Positions 17,658 to 26,755 of a DNA stretch of 64,000 bases are shown in pieces. The stretch's first letter is position 1. Each line of letters opens with the position of its first letter. The position numbers were made by a program, and so were the translations under genes. This DNA is from Paenibacillus nanensis (lineage in GTDB: Bacteria > Bacillota > Bacilli > Paenibacillales > Paenibacillaceae): contig NZ_QXQA01000004.1 in NCBI RefSeq assembly GCF_003583765.1, positions 62,001-126,000 on the forward strand, in the 5' to 3' direction. The notes below the pieces were generated by a model, which had not been told where the DNA came from, made no database searches, and saw only the letters and a program-made list of their open reading frames with translations.

Positions 17658-18893
17658 ATGTCAGAAGAGATCAATGTTCAAGAATCCGCCGCGGAGGAAG
17701 TTAGCCAAGACGCGATGGACAATTTTGTTTCTTTGAAGAAAGGCGACTCCGTTAAAGGTACAATCGTCAAAATCGAAGATAACCAAGCTTATGTAAGCCT
17801 TGGATATAAATATGACGGTGTCATTCCAATTCGCGAGCTGTCCTCCGTACAGCTGGAGAACGCTACAGACGCAGTTCAAGTCGGTCAAGAGGTTGAACTG
17901 AAGGTTGTCAGCATTGACGACAATAAGGAAAGCCTGATTCTTTCGAAGCGTCTTGTTGACGGCGAGAAAGCATGGGAAGAGCTTCAGCGCAAATTCGAAT
18001 CCGGAGAAGTGTTCGAAGTGACGGTCGCAGACGTTGTGAAGGGCGGCCTCGTCGCAGACGTTGGCGTACGCGGCTTCATTCCGGCTTCGATGGTAGAGCG
18101 TCATTTCGTTGAAGATTTCAGCGATTACAAGGGCCGCACGCTTCGCGTAAAAGTGAAGGAGCTCGACCTTGAGAACAAAAAAGTGATTCTGTCCCAGAAG
18201 GATGTTCTGGATGCGGAATTCGAAGAAAATAAGCAAAAAATTATGAACTCCCTGCAAGTCGGCCAAGAGCTTGACGGAACGGTTCAGCGTCTGACTCCAT
18301 TCGGCGCTTTCGTCGATATCGGCGGAGTTGACGGTCTTGTTCACGTATCCGAGCTTTCCTGGCAGCATGTTGCTCATCCGAAGGACGTTGTGTCCGAAGG
18401 TCAAGCCGTACGGGTTAAAGTGCTGAAGGTGGATCCTGCAGCCGGTAAAATCAGCCTTAGCATGAAAGCTGCGCAGCCTGGTCCATGGGATCAAGCGGCT
18501 GACCAGTTTAAAGTGGGCGACATCGTTACTGGTACCGTTCGCCGTATCGTAACGTTCGGCGCATTCGTTGAGATCGCTCCAGGCGTTGAAGGGCTTGTTC
18601 ATATTTCGCAAATTGCGCACCGCCATATCGCAACGCCGTTTGAAGTATTGAAGGAAGGCCAAGAAGTGAAGGCGAAGGTACTAGACTTTAATCCGGCCGA
18701 GAAGCGTGTATCGCTCAGCATCAAAGAGACGGAAGAAGCGCCTGAGAAGCCTGAAACTGCTCCGAAAGCGGAGCGCGCGCCTCGTTCTCCGAAAGTAGAA
18801 GAGATTAACAACCCGAACGTAAGCTTGAACAGCCAAAGCATGAGCTATTCGCTTGGCGAACGTTTCGGCGATAAACTAAGCAAACTGAAATAA
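17658..18893 (+). CDS. rpsA: Ribosomal protein S1 homologue (YpfD type), four S1 domains
   Basis: 411 residues with four S1 RNA-binding repeats (about 24-95, 110-180, 197-267 and 284-353), each with the G-x-V-x-x-I/L and V-H-x-S type cores, followed by a charged low-complexity tail. Gram-positive S1 homologues have fewer repeats than the six of E. coli, and their role on the ribosome is weaker. ATG after CGAGGAGG. High-expression codon use. Confidence 0.92.
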   Translation: MSEEINVQESAAEEVSQDAMDNFVSLKKGDSVKGTIVKIEDNQAYVSLGYKYDGVIPIRELSSVQLENATDAVQVGQEVELKVVSIDDNKESLILSKRLVDGEKAWEELQRKFESGEVFEVTVADVVKGGLVADVGVRGFIPASMVERHFVEDFSDYKGRTLRVKVKELDLENKKVILSQKDVLDAEFEENKQKIMNSLQVGQELDGTVQRLTPFGAFVDIGGVDGLVHVSELSWQHVAHPKDVVSEGQAVRVKVLKVDPAAGKISLSMKAAQPGPWDQAADQFKVGDIVTGTVRRIVTFGAFVEIAPGVEGLVHISQIAHRHIATPFEVLKEGQEVKAKVLDFNPAEKRVSLSIKETEEAPEKPETAPKAERAPRSPKVEEINNPNVSLNSQSMSYSLGERFGDKLSKLK

Positions 18894-18907
18894 TGAGATA
18901 GGCCTTT

Positions 18908-18947
18908 AGGCTATTCCCGTTTAACTAACGGGAATAGCCTTTTTTTG
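18908..18947 (+). terminator. Terminator of the cmk-plsC-rpsA operon
   Basis: Perfect 13-bp stem (AGGCTATTCCCGT with ACGGGAATAGCCT), seven-base loop, seven T. Confidence 0.95.
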
Positions 18948-18983
18948 TTGGCGCATAATAGGTTTACGTGAGGTGAAACAAAA

Positions 18984-19631
18984 ATGATGCCAGGATACCT
19001 GTGCATACTGTTTTTATTTATTTTTTGTATCTTGTGGGCTACGGGCTGGAAGCCGACATTCGCCCCGAATATGAGAACGGGCTGGGCGCTGTCGATCACC
19101 GGCCTTATTCTGTTTACATTAATGTTTCCCATTTGGATAACACCGATCGACAGGTTTCCGGGCTTCCATATTCATGCGGCCGTCTGTCTGCTGCTTGTAT
19201 CCAGTGTCATTGTCGTGCTGCTGTCGGCGAGGCAAGGACAAGCTCTTTTTCTTGTTCTATGCGCCGTCATGCTGGCAGTCGTGTGGGGCAGCACGCGCAG
19301 CTTATACGCCCATGAATCCTTTCTTCATTGGCTGAGCCCTACTCTGGACGCTCCACTGCTGGCGGGGCTGCTATGCGGCGTGTTTACAACGGACAGCAAT
19401 CATCAGCTTGCGATTACGGCATGGGGGGCGGCTATAGGCGAGTGTATGGCGGCATTGCTGCAAGAAGGCGGCGCTTTTCAAGTGCAGATCGGTTCTTGGG
19501 CATGGTGGGACGGGTTCGCGATTGCAATTTGCGCAACGTTTGCGCTAGGGGCAGCCGGCCGGGCTTTGCGCGGTATGATTAGCAAGCTGGGAGCCGTATG
19601 GCTGCAGCAACGAGGGGGACGATCATCGTAA
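18984..19631 (+). CDS. Polytopic membrane protein, YphA-like
   Basis: 215 residues with about six hydrophobic segments, ATG after GAGGTGAAAC. The place between the S1 gene and a YIEGIA gene is that of yphA (seaA) in B. subtilis, so it is named by order and topology. Function is unproven; a role around sporulation is suggested by its coupling to the YIEGIA gene through a TAATG overlap. Confidence 0.7.
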   Translation: MMPGYLCILFLFIFCILWATGWKPTFAPNMRTGWALSITGLILFTLMFPIWITPIDRFPGFHIHAAVCLLLVSSVIVVLLSARQGQALFLVLCAVMLAVVWGSTRSLYAHESFLHWLSPTLDAPLLAGLLCGVFTTDSNHQLAITAWGAAIGECMAALLQEGGAFQVQIGSWAWWDGFAIAICATFALGAAGRALRGMISKLGAVWLQQRGGRSS

Positions 19632-20548
19632 TGCTCGCTTATTTAGAAACAAATAAACACCTGGTAGGCGTTTTGCTTGGCATCCTGTTTGGCGTCATTT
19701 CCCGGCTTCTTTTACTGAAAACCGATTACAGACAGTATCCGACTTACCCTCACGGCCGCATTATCCATATATCGCTCGGCGTAATTGCGGCGGCGCTTGG
19801 CTCTGTCGCAGTCCCGGCGTTATTCGACAAGGATTATACCGCGATTACATTTTTGACGCTGGCGGCCTCTCAATTCCGCGATGTGCGTAAGATGGAGCGG
19901 GAAACGTTAACGAAAATCGACAGCTTGGAGCTCGTCAGCCGCGGCTCAACGTATATTGAAGGCATTGCGATGGTGTTTGAAGGGCGCAACTATCTCGTGA
20001 TCATGTCCTCCTTAATGACGAGCTTGTTTGCCGTGCTGCTGAATGCGTGGTTTGGCATTGCCGCGGGTCTTCTGATGCTTCTCGTCGTCGTGAAGCTGAA
20101 GTCCGGTAAAACGATTTCTCATATTGCGGAGGTCGAGCCGGGGGAAGTCCGAGTTGATGGGCCGGATCTGTACGTATCGGACATTTATATCATGAATATC
20201 GGCCTGAAAGCCAATCAGGAAATAATCGCAAGCCATGGCCTCGGTTACATTATTACGCCAAAAAATCCGAACAGCAAAGTGACGCTCAGCAATCTTGGCC
20301 AGCGGCAAGCGATTATGTACGACTTGGCAACGATTTTAGGCGTCTACCGGGACGACGGGGAGCCCGCTTTAATCCCGATGGCCAAGCTGGATATGAATGA
20401 CGGGCGGCTTGCGGTATTTCTTCTGCCGCAGGATAAAGACGTTAGCAAAGGCCGGGAGGTGGTGCTTCGCGTGCCGATTCTCGAATCCGCCGTTCGTATG
20501 CCGACTGAAGCGCCTGTGAATCAGAAAGGGGCTAAACAGCATGGCTAA
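19631..20548 (+). CDS. YIEGIA-family membrane protein (YphB-like)
   Basis: 305 residues from ATG 19631, which overlaps the previous stop as TAATG with GAGGGGG upstream; an ATG 33 bases earlier is less well supported. The diagnostic YIEGIA string is present (about residue 108 onward), with membrane helices before and after it and a soluble C-terminal domain. Established knowledge gives a conserved sporulating-Firmicutes family but little mechanism. The next gene is its usual small partner. Confidence 0.85.
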   Translation: MLAYLETNKHLVGVLLGILFGVISRLLLLKTDYRQYPTYPHGRIIHISLGVIAAALGSVAVPALFDKDYTAITFLTLAASQFRDVRKMERETLTKIDSLELVSRGSTYIEGIAMVFEGRNYLVIMSSLMTSLFAVLLNAWFGIAAGLLMLLVVVKLKSGKTISHIAEVEPGEVRVDGPDLYVSDIYIMNIGLKANQEIIASHGLGYIITPKNPNSKVTLSNLGQRQAIMYDLATILGVYRDDGEPALIPMAKLDMNDGRLAVFLLPQDKDVSKGREVVLRVPILESAVRMPTEAPVNQKGAKQHG

Positions 20549-20723
20549 AATCGTAGCGGTTGTTACCGTCAAAGGCGCTGAGGTTGGGGGAGGGGCGCCG
20601 ACCTTTATTGCGCCGGACGAGACGAAGCTGCAGGAAACCGCCTTTTTGCTTGAAAAAATAATGGACGCCAGCGCGCATGATTTAAAGAACGGAACCATCA
20701 TTCTCGTTGACCATCAGAAATAG
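20541..20723 (+). CDS. Small partner of YIEGIA protein (capping-complex subunit type)
   Basis: 60 residues, overlapping the end of the YIEGIA gene by eight bases. It has a short beta-like N-terminus (KIVAVVTV), a glycine-rich turn and a C-terminal strand (GTIILVDHQ). NCBI-style annotation calls such proteins the capping complex subunit for YIEGIA; that name is from memory. Coupled translation fits a fixed complex. Confidence 0.75.
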   Translation: MAKIVAVVTVKGAEVGGGAPTFIAPDETKLQETAFLLEKIMDASAHDLKNGTIILVDHQK

Positions 20724-20833
20724 AAAAGTTAGCCAAGCGCCTACTTTTTTGCTATGATGAGTAACGTGAGTATAAAAATGAAGACATACGAAGCTGTTTG
20801 TTTCACAATATGTTAAGGAGTGAAAAACCAATT

Positions 20834-22156
20834 ATGGCAAGACCCGTTATCGCCATAGTCGGTCGTCCGAATGTGGGCAAATCCACCATATTCAACCGGA
20901 TAATTGGCGACAGGCTGGCAATCGTTGAGGATAAACCGGGCGTGACCCGCGACCGTATTTACGGGACAGGGGAATGGAACGGCAAGCCGTTTAGCATTAT
21001 TGATACCGGCGGTATCGAGATCGACGGCGAAGATGAGATTATGAAATCGGTTCGGATGCAGGCGGAGCTTGCAGTGGAAGAAGCGGACGTTATTATTTTT
21101 ATGGTAGACGCCAAAATCGGGATGACGCATGCGGATGAAGAAGTCGCTCAAATGCTGTTTCGCTCGCGCAAGCCAGTCGTCGTTGCTGTCAATAAGGTCG
21201 ACAACGACAACCGGATGGATGAGGTTTATGAATTTTACGGTCTCGGCTTTGGACAGCCGATCCCCATTTCCGGATCGCACGGCATCGGCATCGGCGACCT
21301 ATTGGACGCGGCGACAGATTTGCTGCCGGAGATTGAGGACGACGGATATGACGAGGACGTTATCCGCGTTGCGCTGATCGGCCGTCCGAATGTCGGCAAG
21401 TCGTCGCTTGTGAACGCGCTGCTTGGAGAAGACCGCGTTATCGTCAGCAATGTGGCTGGAACAACGCGTGATGCGATCGACACGCCGTTCGAGCATGACG
21501 GACAGCGTTATGTGCTGATCGATACGGCCGGCATGCGCAAGCGCGGCAAAGTGTATGAATCGACGGAGAAATACAGCGTCATGCGCGCGATGAAAGCAAT
21601 CGAACGCGCGGACGTGGTGCTTGTCCTGATTAATGGCGAAGAAGGCATTATCGAGCAGGACAAGCATATCGCGGGATATGCGCATGAAGCGGGCAAAGCG
21701 TCCATTTTCGTCGTGAACAAATGGGATGTCGTGGAGAAGGACGACAAGACGATGGCCCACTTTACGCAGAAGATTCGCGATCATTTCCTGTTCATGACCT
21801 ATGCGCCGGTCGTATTTTTGTCAGCCTTGACGAAACAACGCTTACATAAGCTGCTCCCAGTCGTTAACCATGTCTCGGAACAGCATGCGATGCGCATACA
21901 GACGCATCTGCTTAACGATGTGGTGTCTGACGCCGTCGCCATCAATCCTCCTCCGTCCGATAAAGGCAAACGTCTGCGCATCAATTACGTGACGCAGGTT
22001 TCCACGAAGCCTCCAACGATCGTTTGCTTCGTCAATGATCCGGAGCTCATGCATTTTTCGTATGAACGGTATTTGGAGAACAAAATCCGCGCGGCATTCG
22101 ATTTCGAAGGAACACCGCTTCGAATCTTTACGCGGCGCAAATCCGACGAGGACTAG
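20834..22156 (+). CDS. der: Ribosome-associated GTPase Der (EngA)
   Basis: 440 residues. It has two tandem G domains, each with GRPNVGKS (near residues 9 and 183), followed by DTGGI and DTAGM switch-II motifs and NKVD/NKWD specificity motifs, then a KH-like C-terminal domain. Der is essential for 50S assembly. The start [10 protein letters not shown] is chosen because it fits the family length and AAGGAG lies upstream; a 12-residue in-frame extension is unlikely. Confidence 0.97.
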   Translation: MARPVIAIVGRPNVGKSTIFNRIIGDRLAIVEDKPGVTRDRIYGTGEWNGKPFSIIDTGGIEIDGEDEIMKSVRMQAELAVEEADVIIFMVDAKIGMTHADEEVAQMLFRSRKPVVVAVNKVDNDNRMDEVYEFYGLGFGQPIPISGSHGIGIGDLLDAATDLLPEIEDDGYDEDVIRVALIGRPNVGKSSLVNALLGEDRVIVSNVAGTTRDAIDTPFEHDGQRYVLIDTAGMRKRGKVYESTEKYSVMRAMKAIERADVVLVLINGEEGIIEQDKHIAGYAHEAGKASIFVVNKWDVVEKDDKTMAHFTQKIRDHFLFMTYAPVVFLSALTKQRLHKLLPVVNHVSEQHAMRIQTHLLNDVVSDAVAINPPPSDKGKRLRINYVTQVSTKPPTIVCFVNDPELMHFSYERYLENKIRAAFDFEGTPLRIFTRRKSDED

Positions 22157-22168
22157 GGGAGAAGAAAG

Positions 22169-22768
22169 TTGCTATTGGACATTGTCGCGGTTGTTCTAAG
22201 TTATTTGTTAGGCTCGATATCATTCAGCATCGTTATAGCCAAGTGGGTGAAGGGCATTGATATCCGCAACCATGGAAGCGGGAACGCGGGGGCGACCAAT
22301 ACGCTCCGAGTCTTGGGTAAAGGACCCGCCTTCTTCGTCATCCTTCTTGATATCGCGAAAGGCATTGCGGCGGTCTATTTGGGTTATGCGATGAGCGATG
22401 GGGAATGGATTCCGATATTATGCGGACTCGCCGCGATTATCGGACACAATTGGCCGGTATGGTTTAAGTTCAAAGGAGGCAAAGGCATCGCGACGACAAT
22501 CGGCGTGCTGGCGACGCTCGTCTTCTTCCCTGCGCTGTACGCAGGTATTATCGCGATTCTCCTCATTGTGATCACGCGTTATGTATCGCTCGGATCGCTT
22601 GTATTTGCGGCGCTTACGCCGGTATTCATCGTTCTGGTGCAATATAACTTGCCATTGCTAATTTGTGCTCTGGTCATTGCGATCTTTGCGTTTGTGCGAC
22701 ATCGGACCAATATCGTCAAGCTGCTTCGGGGAACGGAGAATAAGCTTGGCGCCAAGAAAGGAGCTTAG
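22169..22768 (+). CDS. plsY: Glycerol-3-phosphate acyltransferase PlsY
   Basis: 199 residues, TTG start. The membrane protein shows the conserved cytoplasmic motifs SGNAGATNTLR (substrate loop), GGKGIATT and a further loop with HRTNI. It transfers acyl groups from acyl phosphate to glycerol 3-phosphate, the first step of phospholipid synthesis. Its product goes to PlsC, and its substrate comes from GpsA, the next gene, only three bases on. Confidence 0.94.
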   Translation: MLLDIVAVVLSYLLGSISFSIVIAKWVKGIDIRNHGSGNAGATNTLRVLGKGPAFFVILLDIAKGIAAVYLGYAMSDGEWIPILCGLAAIIGHNWPVWFKFKGGKGIATTIGVLATLVFFPALYAGIIAILLIVITRYVSLGSLVFAALTPVFIVLVQYNLPLLICALVIAIFAFVRHRTNIVKLLRGTENKLGAKKGA

Positions 22769-22771
22769 CAA

Positions 22772-23806
22772 GTGGTGAACGAACAAACATCAAATATGCG
22801 CCGCGCGGCCGTGCTGGTCGCCGGAAGCTGGGGAACGGCCCTTGCCTCCGTGCTTGCAAGCAACGGGTATCTTGTTGCGTTATGGACGAGAAACGAAGGT
22901 CAGGCCAAGGAAATAAACGAGAAGCATACGAACAGCCGGTTTTTGCCGGAATGCGAGCTGCCTGTCAATATCGTTGCGACAACCGATATGGAGCAGGCAT
23001 TAAAGGATGCGGAGCTTGTTCTCTTCGTCGCGCCTTCAAGCGCAATGCGCCAGGTTGCGCAAGCTGCAGCTCCGCATCTGTCGCCGGAGACGCTATGCGT
23101 CCATGCGACCAAAGGTTTTGAGACAAATACCTTTAAACGGATGTCGATTGTGCTGGCGGAGGAGCTGGGACGTTCAGCATCCGAAATCGTCGTGTTAACC
23201 GGTCCAAGCCATGCGGAGGAAGTCATCCGGAAGCAGCCGACGACCGTCGTTGTTGCGTCAGAATCGATTGAAGCGGCGGAGAAAGCACAGGATGCGCTTA
23301 TTAACAGCGATTTCCGGGTATACACGAATCGCGATGTAATCGGGGCGGAAGTAGCAGGCGCGATCAAAAACATCATTGCGCTCGGGGCGGGACTAAGCGA
23401 CGGCCTTGGCTTTGGCGACAACGCAAAAGCCGCTTTGCTTACCCGCGGACTTGCGGAAATCGGAAGACTCGGTACGGCTATGGGAGCAAGTCCCATGACC
23501 TTCGCGGGTCTTGCCGGCGTCGGCGATTTGGTCGCTACATGCACAAGCAAGCACAGCCGCAACTGGAGGGCGGGTTATCTTCTCGGAGACGGAACGCCTC
23601 TGGAGCAGGTTCTGGACAAAATCGGAATGGTTGTAGAAGGTGTCCGCACAACCCAGAACGCCTATCAGCTGTCGCGGCAATTCCATGTTGAAATGCCGAT
23701 CACGAATCAGCTCTATGAAGTGTTGTTCGAAGGCAAGCCGCCTAAAGCGGCAGTCGAGCAGCTGATGGGCCGGTTAAAGACGCATGAAATGGAACCGTTA
23801 GAATAA
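22772..23806 (+). CDS. gpsA: NAD(P)H glycerol-3-phosphate dehydrogenase
   Basis: 344 residues, GTG start after AAAGGAGC. It makes sn-glycerol 3-phosphate for PlsY. Catalytic and substrate regions GPSHAEEV, AGAIKNIIALGAGL and NAKAALLTRGL are intact. Oddity: the dinucleotide motif is VAGSWG (residues 16-21), while the family is usually GAGSWG; the first glycine is Val (GTC), one base from GGC. This could be a lineage trait or an error. Confidence 0.95.
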   Translation: MVNEQTSNMRRAAVLVAGSWGTALASVLASNGYLVALWTRNEGQAKEINEKHTNSRFLPECELPVNIVATTDMEQALKDAELVLFVAPSSAMRQVAQAAAPHLSPETLCVHATKGFETNTFKRMSIVLAEELGRSASEIVVLTGPSHAEEVIRKQPTTVVVASESIEAAEKAQDALINSDFRVYTNRDVIGAEVAGAIKNIIALGAGLSDGLGFGDNAKAALLTRGLAEIGRLGTAMGASPMTFAGLAGVGDLVATCTSKHSRNWRAGYLLGDGTPLEQVLDKIGMVVEGVRTTQNAYQLSRQFHVEMPITNQLYEVLFEGKPPKAAVEQLMGRLKTHEMEPLE

Positions 23807-23881
23807 GGCAGCAGCCTACACCAACTTGCCCTCATCCTCATATGATGCTAGAAGCTCATAGGCCAGAGGAGGGTGATAAGG

Positions 23882-24157
23882 TTGTCTAAAGGAATCCAAA
23901 AGGACGTTTTGAACGCGATCAACAAAAAAACCGGCAAAACCATTTCAGAGAGCGCCGTTAAAAAGTTGGCTAGCGGCGTTGATGCAAGCACCCTGCAAAA
24001 TGAAGCGGAGCTTCGCAAGCTGATTAAACAGGTGTCGGATGTGGCGAAAGTCAAAGTGCCGGAATCGACCGTCAACGATATTGTAAAAGCGATCAAGGCG
24101 AGCGGAGTAAGCGCGTCGAACTTGGAAGCGATGGTCAAAATGATGATGAATAGATAA
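23882..24157 (+). CDS. Stage VI sporulation protein F-like
   Basis: 91 residues from TTG 23882, eight bases after GAGGAGGG. It is helical and Lys/Ala rich; the middle part (ELRKLIKQVSDVAKVKVPES) aligns by eye with SpoVIF of B. subtilis (VRSVVKRVAQLANKRVPKE-type stretch). SpoVIF is a late mother-cell protein needed for coat assembly. A CATATGATG element about 26 bases before the gene resembles a sigma-K -10 weakly. Confidence 0.7.
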   Translation: MSKGIQKDVLNAINKKTGKTISESAVKKLASGVDASTLQNEAELRKLIKQVSDVAKVKVPESTVNDIVKAIKASGVSASNLEAMVKMMMNR

Positions 24158-24166
24158 GATTTTCGA

Positions 24167-24239
24167 GGGCAAAAGCGAGCGAAAAACCGTCCGGTCCATA
24201 TGACGGCGAAATCGCGATTACGCTTTTGTCCTTTTTTTT
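24167..24239 (+). terminator. Terminator after the spoVIF-like gene
   Basis: GGCAAAAGCG pairs with CGCTTTTGTC across a long, partly structured loop; eight T follow. Confidence 0.75.
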
Positions 24240-24245
24240 GACCGA

Positions 24246-24254
24246 TGCTATAAT
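24246..24254 (+). promoter_or_regulatory. Extended -10 promoter
   Basis: TGCTATAAT just behind the terminator; no clear -35. It probably starts the transcript of the small membrane protein and ferredoxin genes. Confidence 0.45.
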
Positions 24255-24299
24255 GGTTTAGAACTTATCATGATGCAGAGTAGGAGAATGGATTCGAGA

Positions 24300-24479
24300 A
24301 TGGACGCAATGACGAAGATGTGGATATCGTTTCTCGGCATCGGTTTGATGGCGGTTGCCGCCTTCTTAATTACTTTTGCCCGGGTTAAAACAAAAGGCGT
24401 TACAAAGTTTATTTTGTCGGCTGTCGCATTTGTGCTGTTGGTTTTAGGATTTATATACGGCTTTTTCTCTATCCTTTAA
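24300..24479 (+). CDS. DUF2768-type small membrane protein (YphE-like)
   Basis: 59 residues from ATG 24300; four other in-frame ATGs between 24270 and 24309 leave the start unsure, with TAGGAG at 24281-24286. Two membrane helices (about 6-26 and 34-58) are separated by a basic KTKG turn. B. subtilis yphE, in the same gpsA-spoIVA interval, codes for a protein of this kind. Function unknown. Confidence 0.65.
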   Translation: MDAMTKMWISFLGIGLMAVAAFLITFARVKTKGVTKFILSAVAFVLLVLGFIYGFFSIL

Positions 24480-24533
24480 AATGAGGAATCTCTACATAAC
24501 CCGACCAGACATAGTAGGAGGAACGTTGCTGAA

Positions 24534-24830
24534 ATGATAGAACTAAAAGGCAGAACGATCACACAGACGGTTGAGGCGGAAGCCGGGCTAACCATATTGG
24601 ATCACGCGATGAAGCATAAGGTGGACTGGAGCTTTTCCTGCACGCGCGGAACTTGCGCGCGCTGCCGCTGCCTCATTACGGAGGGAGCGGAATTTCTTGA
24701 GGAGATTACCGACGAAGAGTGGGACCGTCTCGAGCCGGAGGAGTTCGAGCAAGGCTATCGGCTCGGGTGTCAAGCTGTCGTGAAGGAAGGCGCCGGGCAG
24801 ATTAAGGCCGAGAACAAAACCTATTTCTAA
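24534..24830 (+). CDS. Plant-type [2Fe-2S] ferredoxin
   Basis: 98 residues. The cluster ligands are in the order C-x4-C-x2-C (CTRGTCARC) with a fourth Cys in LGCQA. It follows TAGGAGG. It is an electron carrier; the redox partner is not evident locally. A second, different ferredoxin lies 660 bases downstream, with one gene between. Confidence 0.9.
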   Translation: MIELKGRTITQTVEAEAGLTILDHAMKHKVDWSFSCTRGTCARCRCLITEGAEFLEEITDEEWDRLEPEEFEQGYRLGCQAVVKEGAGQIKAENKTYF

Positions 24831-24884
24831 CCACGGACCACGAATAGGCCTCGATAGAGGATTTCTTAATAAGGAGCCCCGGCC

Positions 24885-25475
24885 ATGTCTCAAACAACAC
24901 GAATACATCACGCGTTATCGGTCATTCAGGAGACGGCGGGAGGCGGAAAGTGGGTGCTCGGAGGCAGCGCCGGACTGCTGCTTCGAGGCCTATCGCTCGC
25001 ATCGCCGCCGCGGGATATCGACCTATATTGCGATGAGGAAGACCACCCCGCCATCCATAGCGCGTTAAGCCGATATGCAACAGATGAACCCCAGTTCAGC
25101 GAAACGGATATTTACCGTTCGACGCTGAGCCACTACCGGATCGGGGAATGCCGAATCGAGTTAGTAGGGGGATTTCAAGTCCGGTCGTTAGGCAGTTGTT
25201 ATAAGGTTGATGTCAAAGGATTATTAATTCCATACGGTGAAAGCGTCGGCATTAGCGGGTACTCTGCTTCGGGCGAGTATGTCCGCATCGTCCCCTTCGC
25301 CCATGAGCTGGTTTTTAATGCGCTTCGGGAGCGAGAGGACCGCGTCCGGCAGATTGCGGATGCAATGGCATCAGCCGGAGGGGCTCATTCCGACGTTCTT
25401 GCCGTTATTGCGGCTCATAATGAACTGAGCCCCTTCGTCATGGAAAGATTGGCGGAATGGCTGGAAAGGAAATAG
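24885..25475 (+). CDS. Nucleotidyltransferase-fold protein, function unknown
   Basis: 196 residues. GGSAGLLLRG followed by PRDIDLYCD matches the GS-x-x...D-x-D core of MNT-type minimal nucleotidyltransferases (two acidic metal ligands). The C-terminal half is alpha-helical. Such domains occur in toxin-antitoxin and antibiotic-modifying enzymes, but no partner HEPN gene is next to it. It is enclosed by two ferredoxin genes, on the same strand. Confidence 0.65.
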   Translation: MSQTTRIHHALSVIQETAGGGKWVLGGSAGLLLRGLSLASPPRDIDLYCDEEDHPAIHSALSRYATDEPQFSETDIYRSTLSHYRIGECRIELVGGFQVRSLGSCYKVDVKGLLIPYGESVGISGYSASGEYVRIVPFAHELVFNALREREDRVRQIADAMASAGGAHSDVLAVIAAHNELSPFVMERLAEWLERK

Positions 25476-25490
25476 GAAGGGGGTTCGAGG

Positions 25491-25835
25491 GTGGACGCTG
25501 AAGTCCGATTTTGGCCGAGCGGCAAATCGGTGCGGGTAAGGCGCGGGACAACCGTACTGGACGCGGCGAGACGCGCAGGCGTAACGATCGCGACCCGCTG
25601 CGGCGGTAAAGCCGCGTGCTTTATGTGTAAAGTAACCGTACGTCCAGGCAGTGAGCTTCTGCCGATCGGCGATGAGGAAAGGCGTAAGCTTGCGGGACTG
25701 GAGGAACAGCATATCCGTCTGTCTTGCCAGACGAGAGTGTCCGGCAAGGCCGAGGTCGAGCTTCCTCCTGATCCGCTGCGTTCGGCGGTTGCCAAAGCGC
25801 TCGCCCGGCAAAAGGAGCAGGAGGAGCTCTGGTAA
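25491..25835 (+). CDS. Second [2Fe-2S] ferredoxin
   Basis: 114 residues, GTG start. The ligands are CGGKAACFMC and the distal LSCQT. It has a more basic N-terminus and a longer, charged C-terminal tail (about 95-114) than the first ferredoxin. The two are not recent duplicates: little identity is seen outside the cluster loops. Confidence 0.87.
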   Translation: MDAEVRFWPSGKSVRVRRGTTVLDAARRAGVTIATRCGGKAACFMCKVTVRPGSELLPIGDEERRKLAGLEEQHIRLSCQTRVSGKAEVELPPDPLRSAVAKALARQKEQEELW

Positions 25836-25859
25836 TGGAAACGGAGGAGTATGGGGAAG

Positions 25860-26609
25860 ATGTGGAAATGGAAAAAAACATTCGGAGGCGGCATGCGTTT
25901 CGGCGCGACGACGGTTCTTCTGGCGGCGCTGGCGGTAACGCTGTCCGGCTGCCTATATCCGAAGGAGAATTTAAAGCAAAACATTCCGCCGAAGGAAGCG
26001 GTTCGAAACGTACAGGCGGCCGTAGATCAATATCAAGAGGAGCTTGGTTTGCTGCCGATCCAGAACAGCTCACAGGATGTTCCGAAATACGAAAGGTTTA
26101 AGCTTGATTTCCCGAAGCTGCAGGGAAGAGGCTATATCAGCTCGATTCCGGCCGCAGCCTTCGAGAACGGCGGCAATTATTATTTTATCGTGATTGATGA
26201 AGAGACGGATCCCCGGGTCAAGCTGATGGATATCGTGACATTCCAAAAGATTAACGATATTCAAAACTGGGTGAAGCAATATATGGACAGCCGAGGAACG
26301 GTTCCAAAATCGGACGAGATGTATCCCGGCTTTTATTCCATCGATTACGAAAGCATGAACAAATCCGCGCCGGATATCCGCAGCGTATTCTCCGGCGTCG
26401 GCCTGTCCGCTATCGTTGATGAGGAAGGCGTCGTCTACGCGGATTACGGCATCGATTTGATGCAATTAAAGCAGCGCAACGCGGATTTGCAAGCAACCGA
26501 TGAAACGGATTTAAGAGAATGGCTCGTCGATTCTTCCGATTTCGTCCCTGTCAAATCGCCGGAGTACCGATTGGTAAATGGAGAGCCGGTAGCCGTAAAA
26601 CCAGAATAA
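25860..26609 (+). CDS. Sporulation-neighbourhood lipoprotein, YphF-like
   Basis: 249 residues from ATG 25860 (GGAGGAG ten bases upstream; an ATG at 25851 is too close to that site). The signal peptide ends in LSGC with lipid Cys 31. The extracytoplasmic domain is a mixed fold with a C-terminal DxDYGIDL-like segment. The position directly upstream of spoIVA is that of yphF (DUF3939 type, from memory). Function unknown. Confidence 0.7.
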   Translation: MWKWKKTFGGGMRFGATTVLLAALAVTLSGCLYPKENLKQNIPPKEAVRNVQAAVDQYQEELGLLPIQNSSQDVPKYERFKLDFPKLQGRGYISSIPAAAFENGGNYYFIVIDEETDPRVKLMDIVTFQKINDIQNWVKQYMDSRGTVPKSDEMYPGFYSIDYESMNKSAPDIRSVFSGVGLSAIVDEEGVVYADYGIDLMQLKQRNADLQATDETDLREWLVDSSDFVPVKSPEYRLVNGEPVAVKPE

Positions 26610-26613
26610 GAAG

Positions 26614-26653
26614 AAAAAATCCTTTCCCGAGGCTCTCGGGAGAGGATTTTTTT
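26614..26653 (+). terminator. Terminator before spoIVA
   Basis: AAAAATCCTTTCCCGAG and CGGGAGAGGATTTTTTT pair with a five-base loop; seven T follow. Confidence 0.9.
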
Positions 26654-26755
26654 GCGTGCGCACGTCATAGTTAATTGCAGCCTCTCATATATTTCAATCT
26701 TGGAAGGGAAACAGGTTCATTCGGTGAACAAAAAAAGTTTTCGAACGAGGAAATC

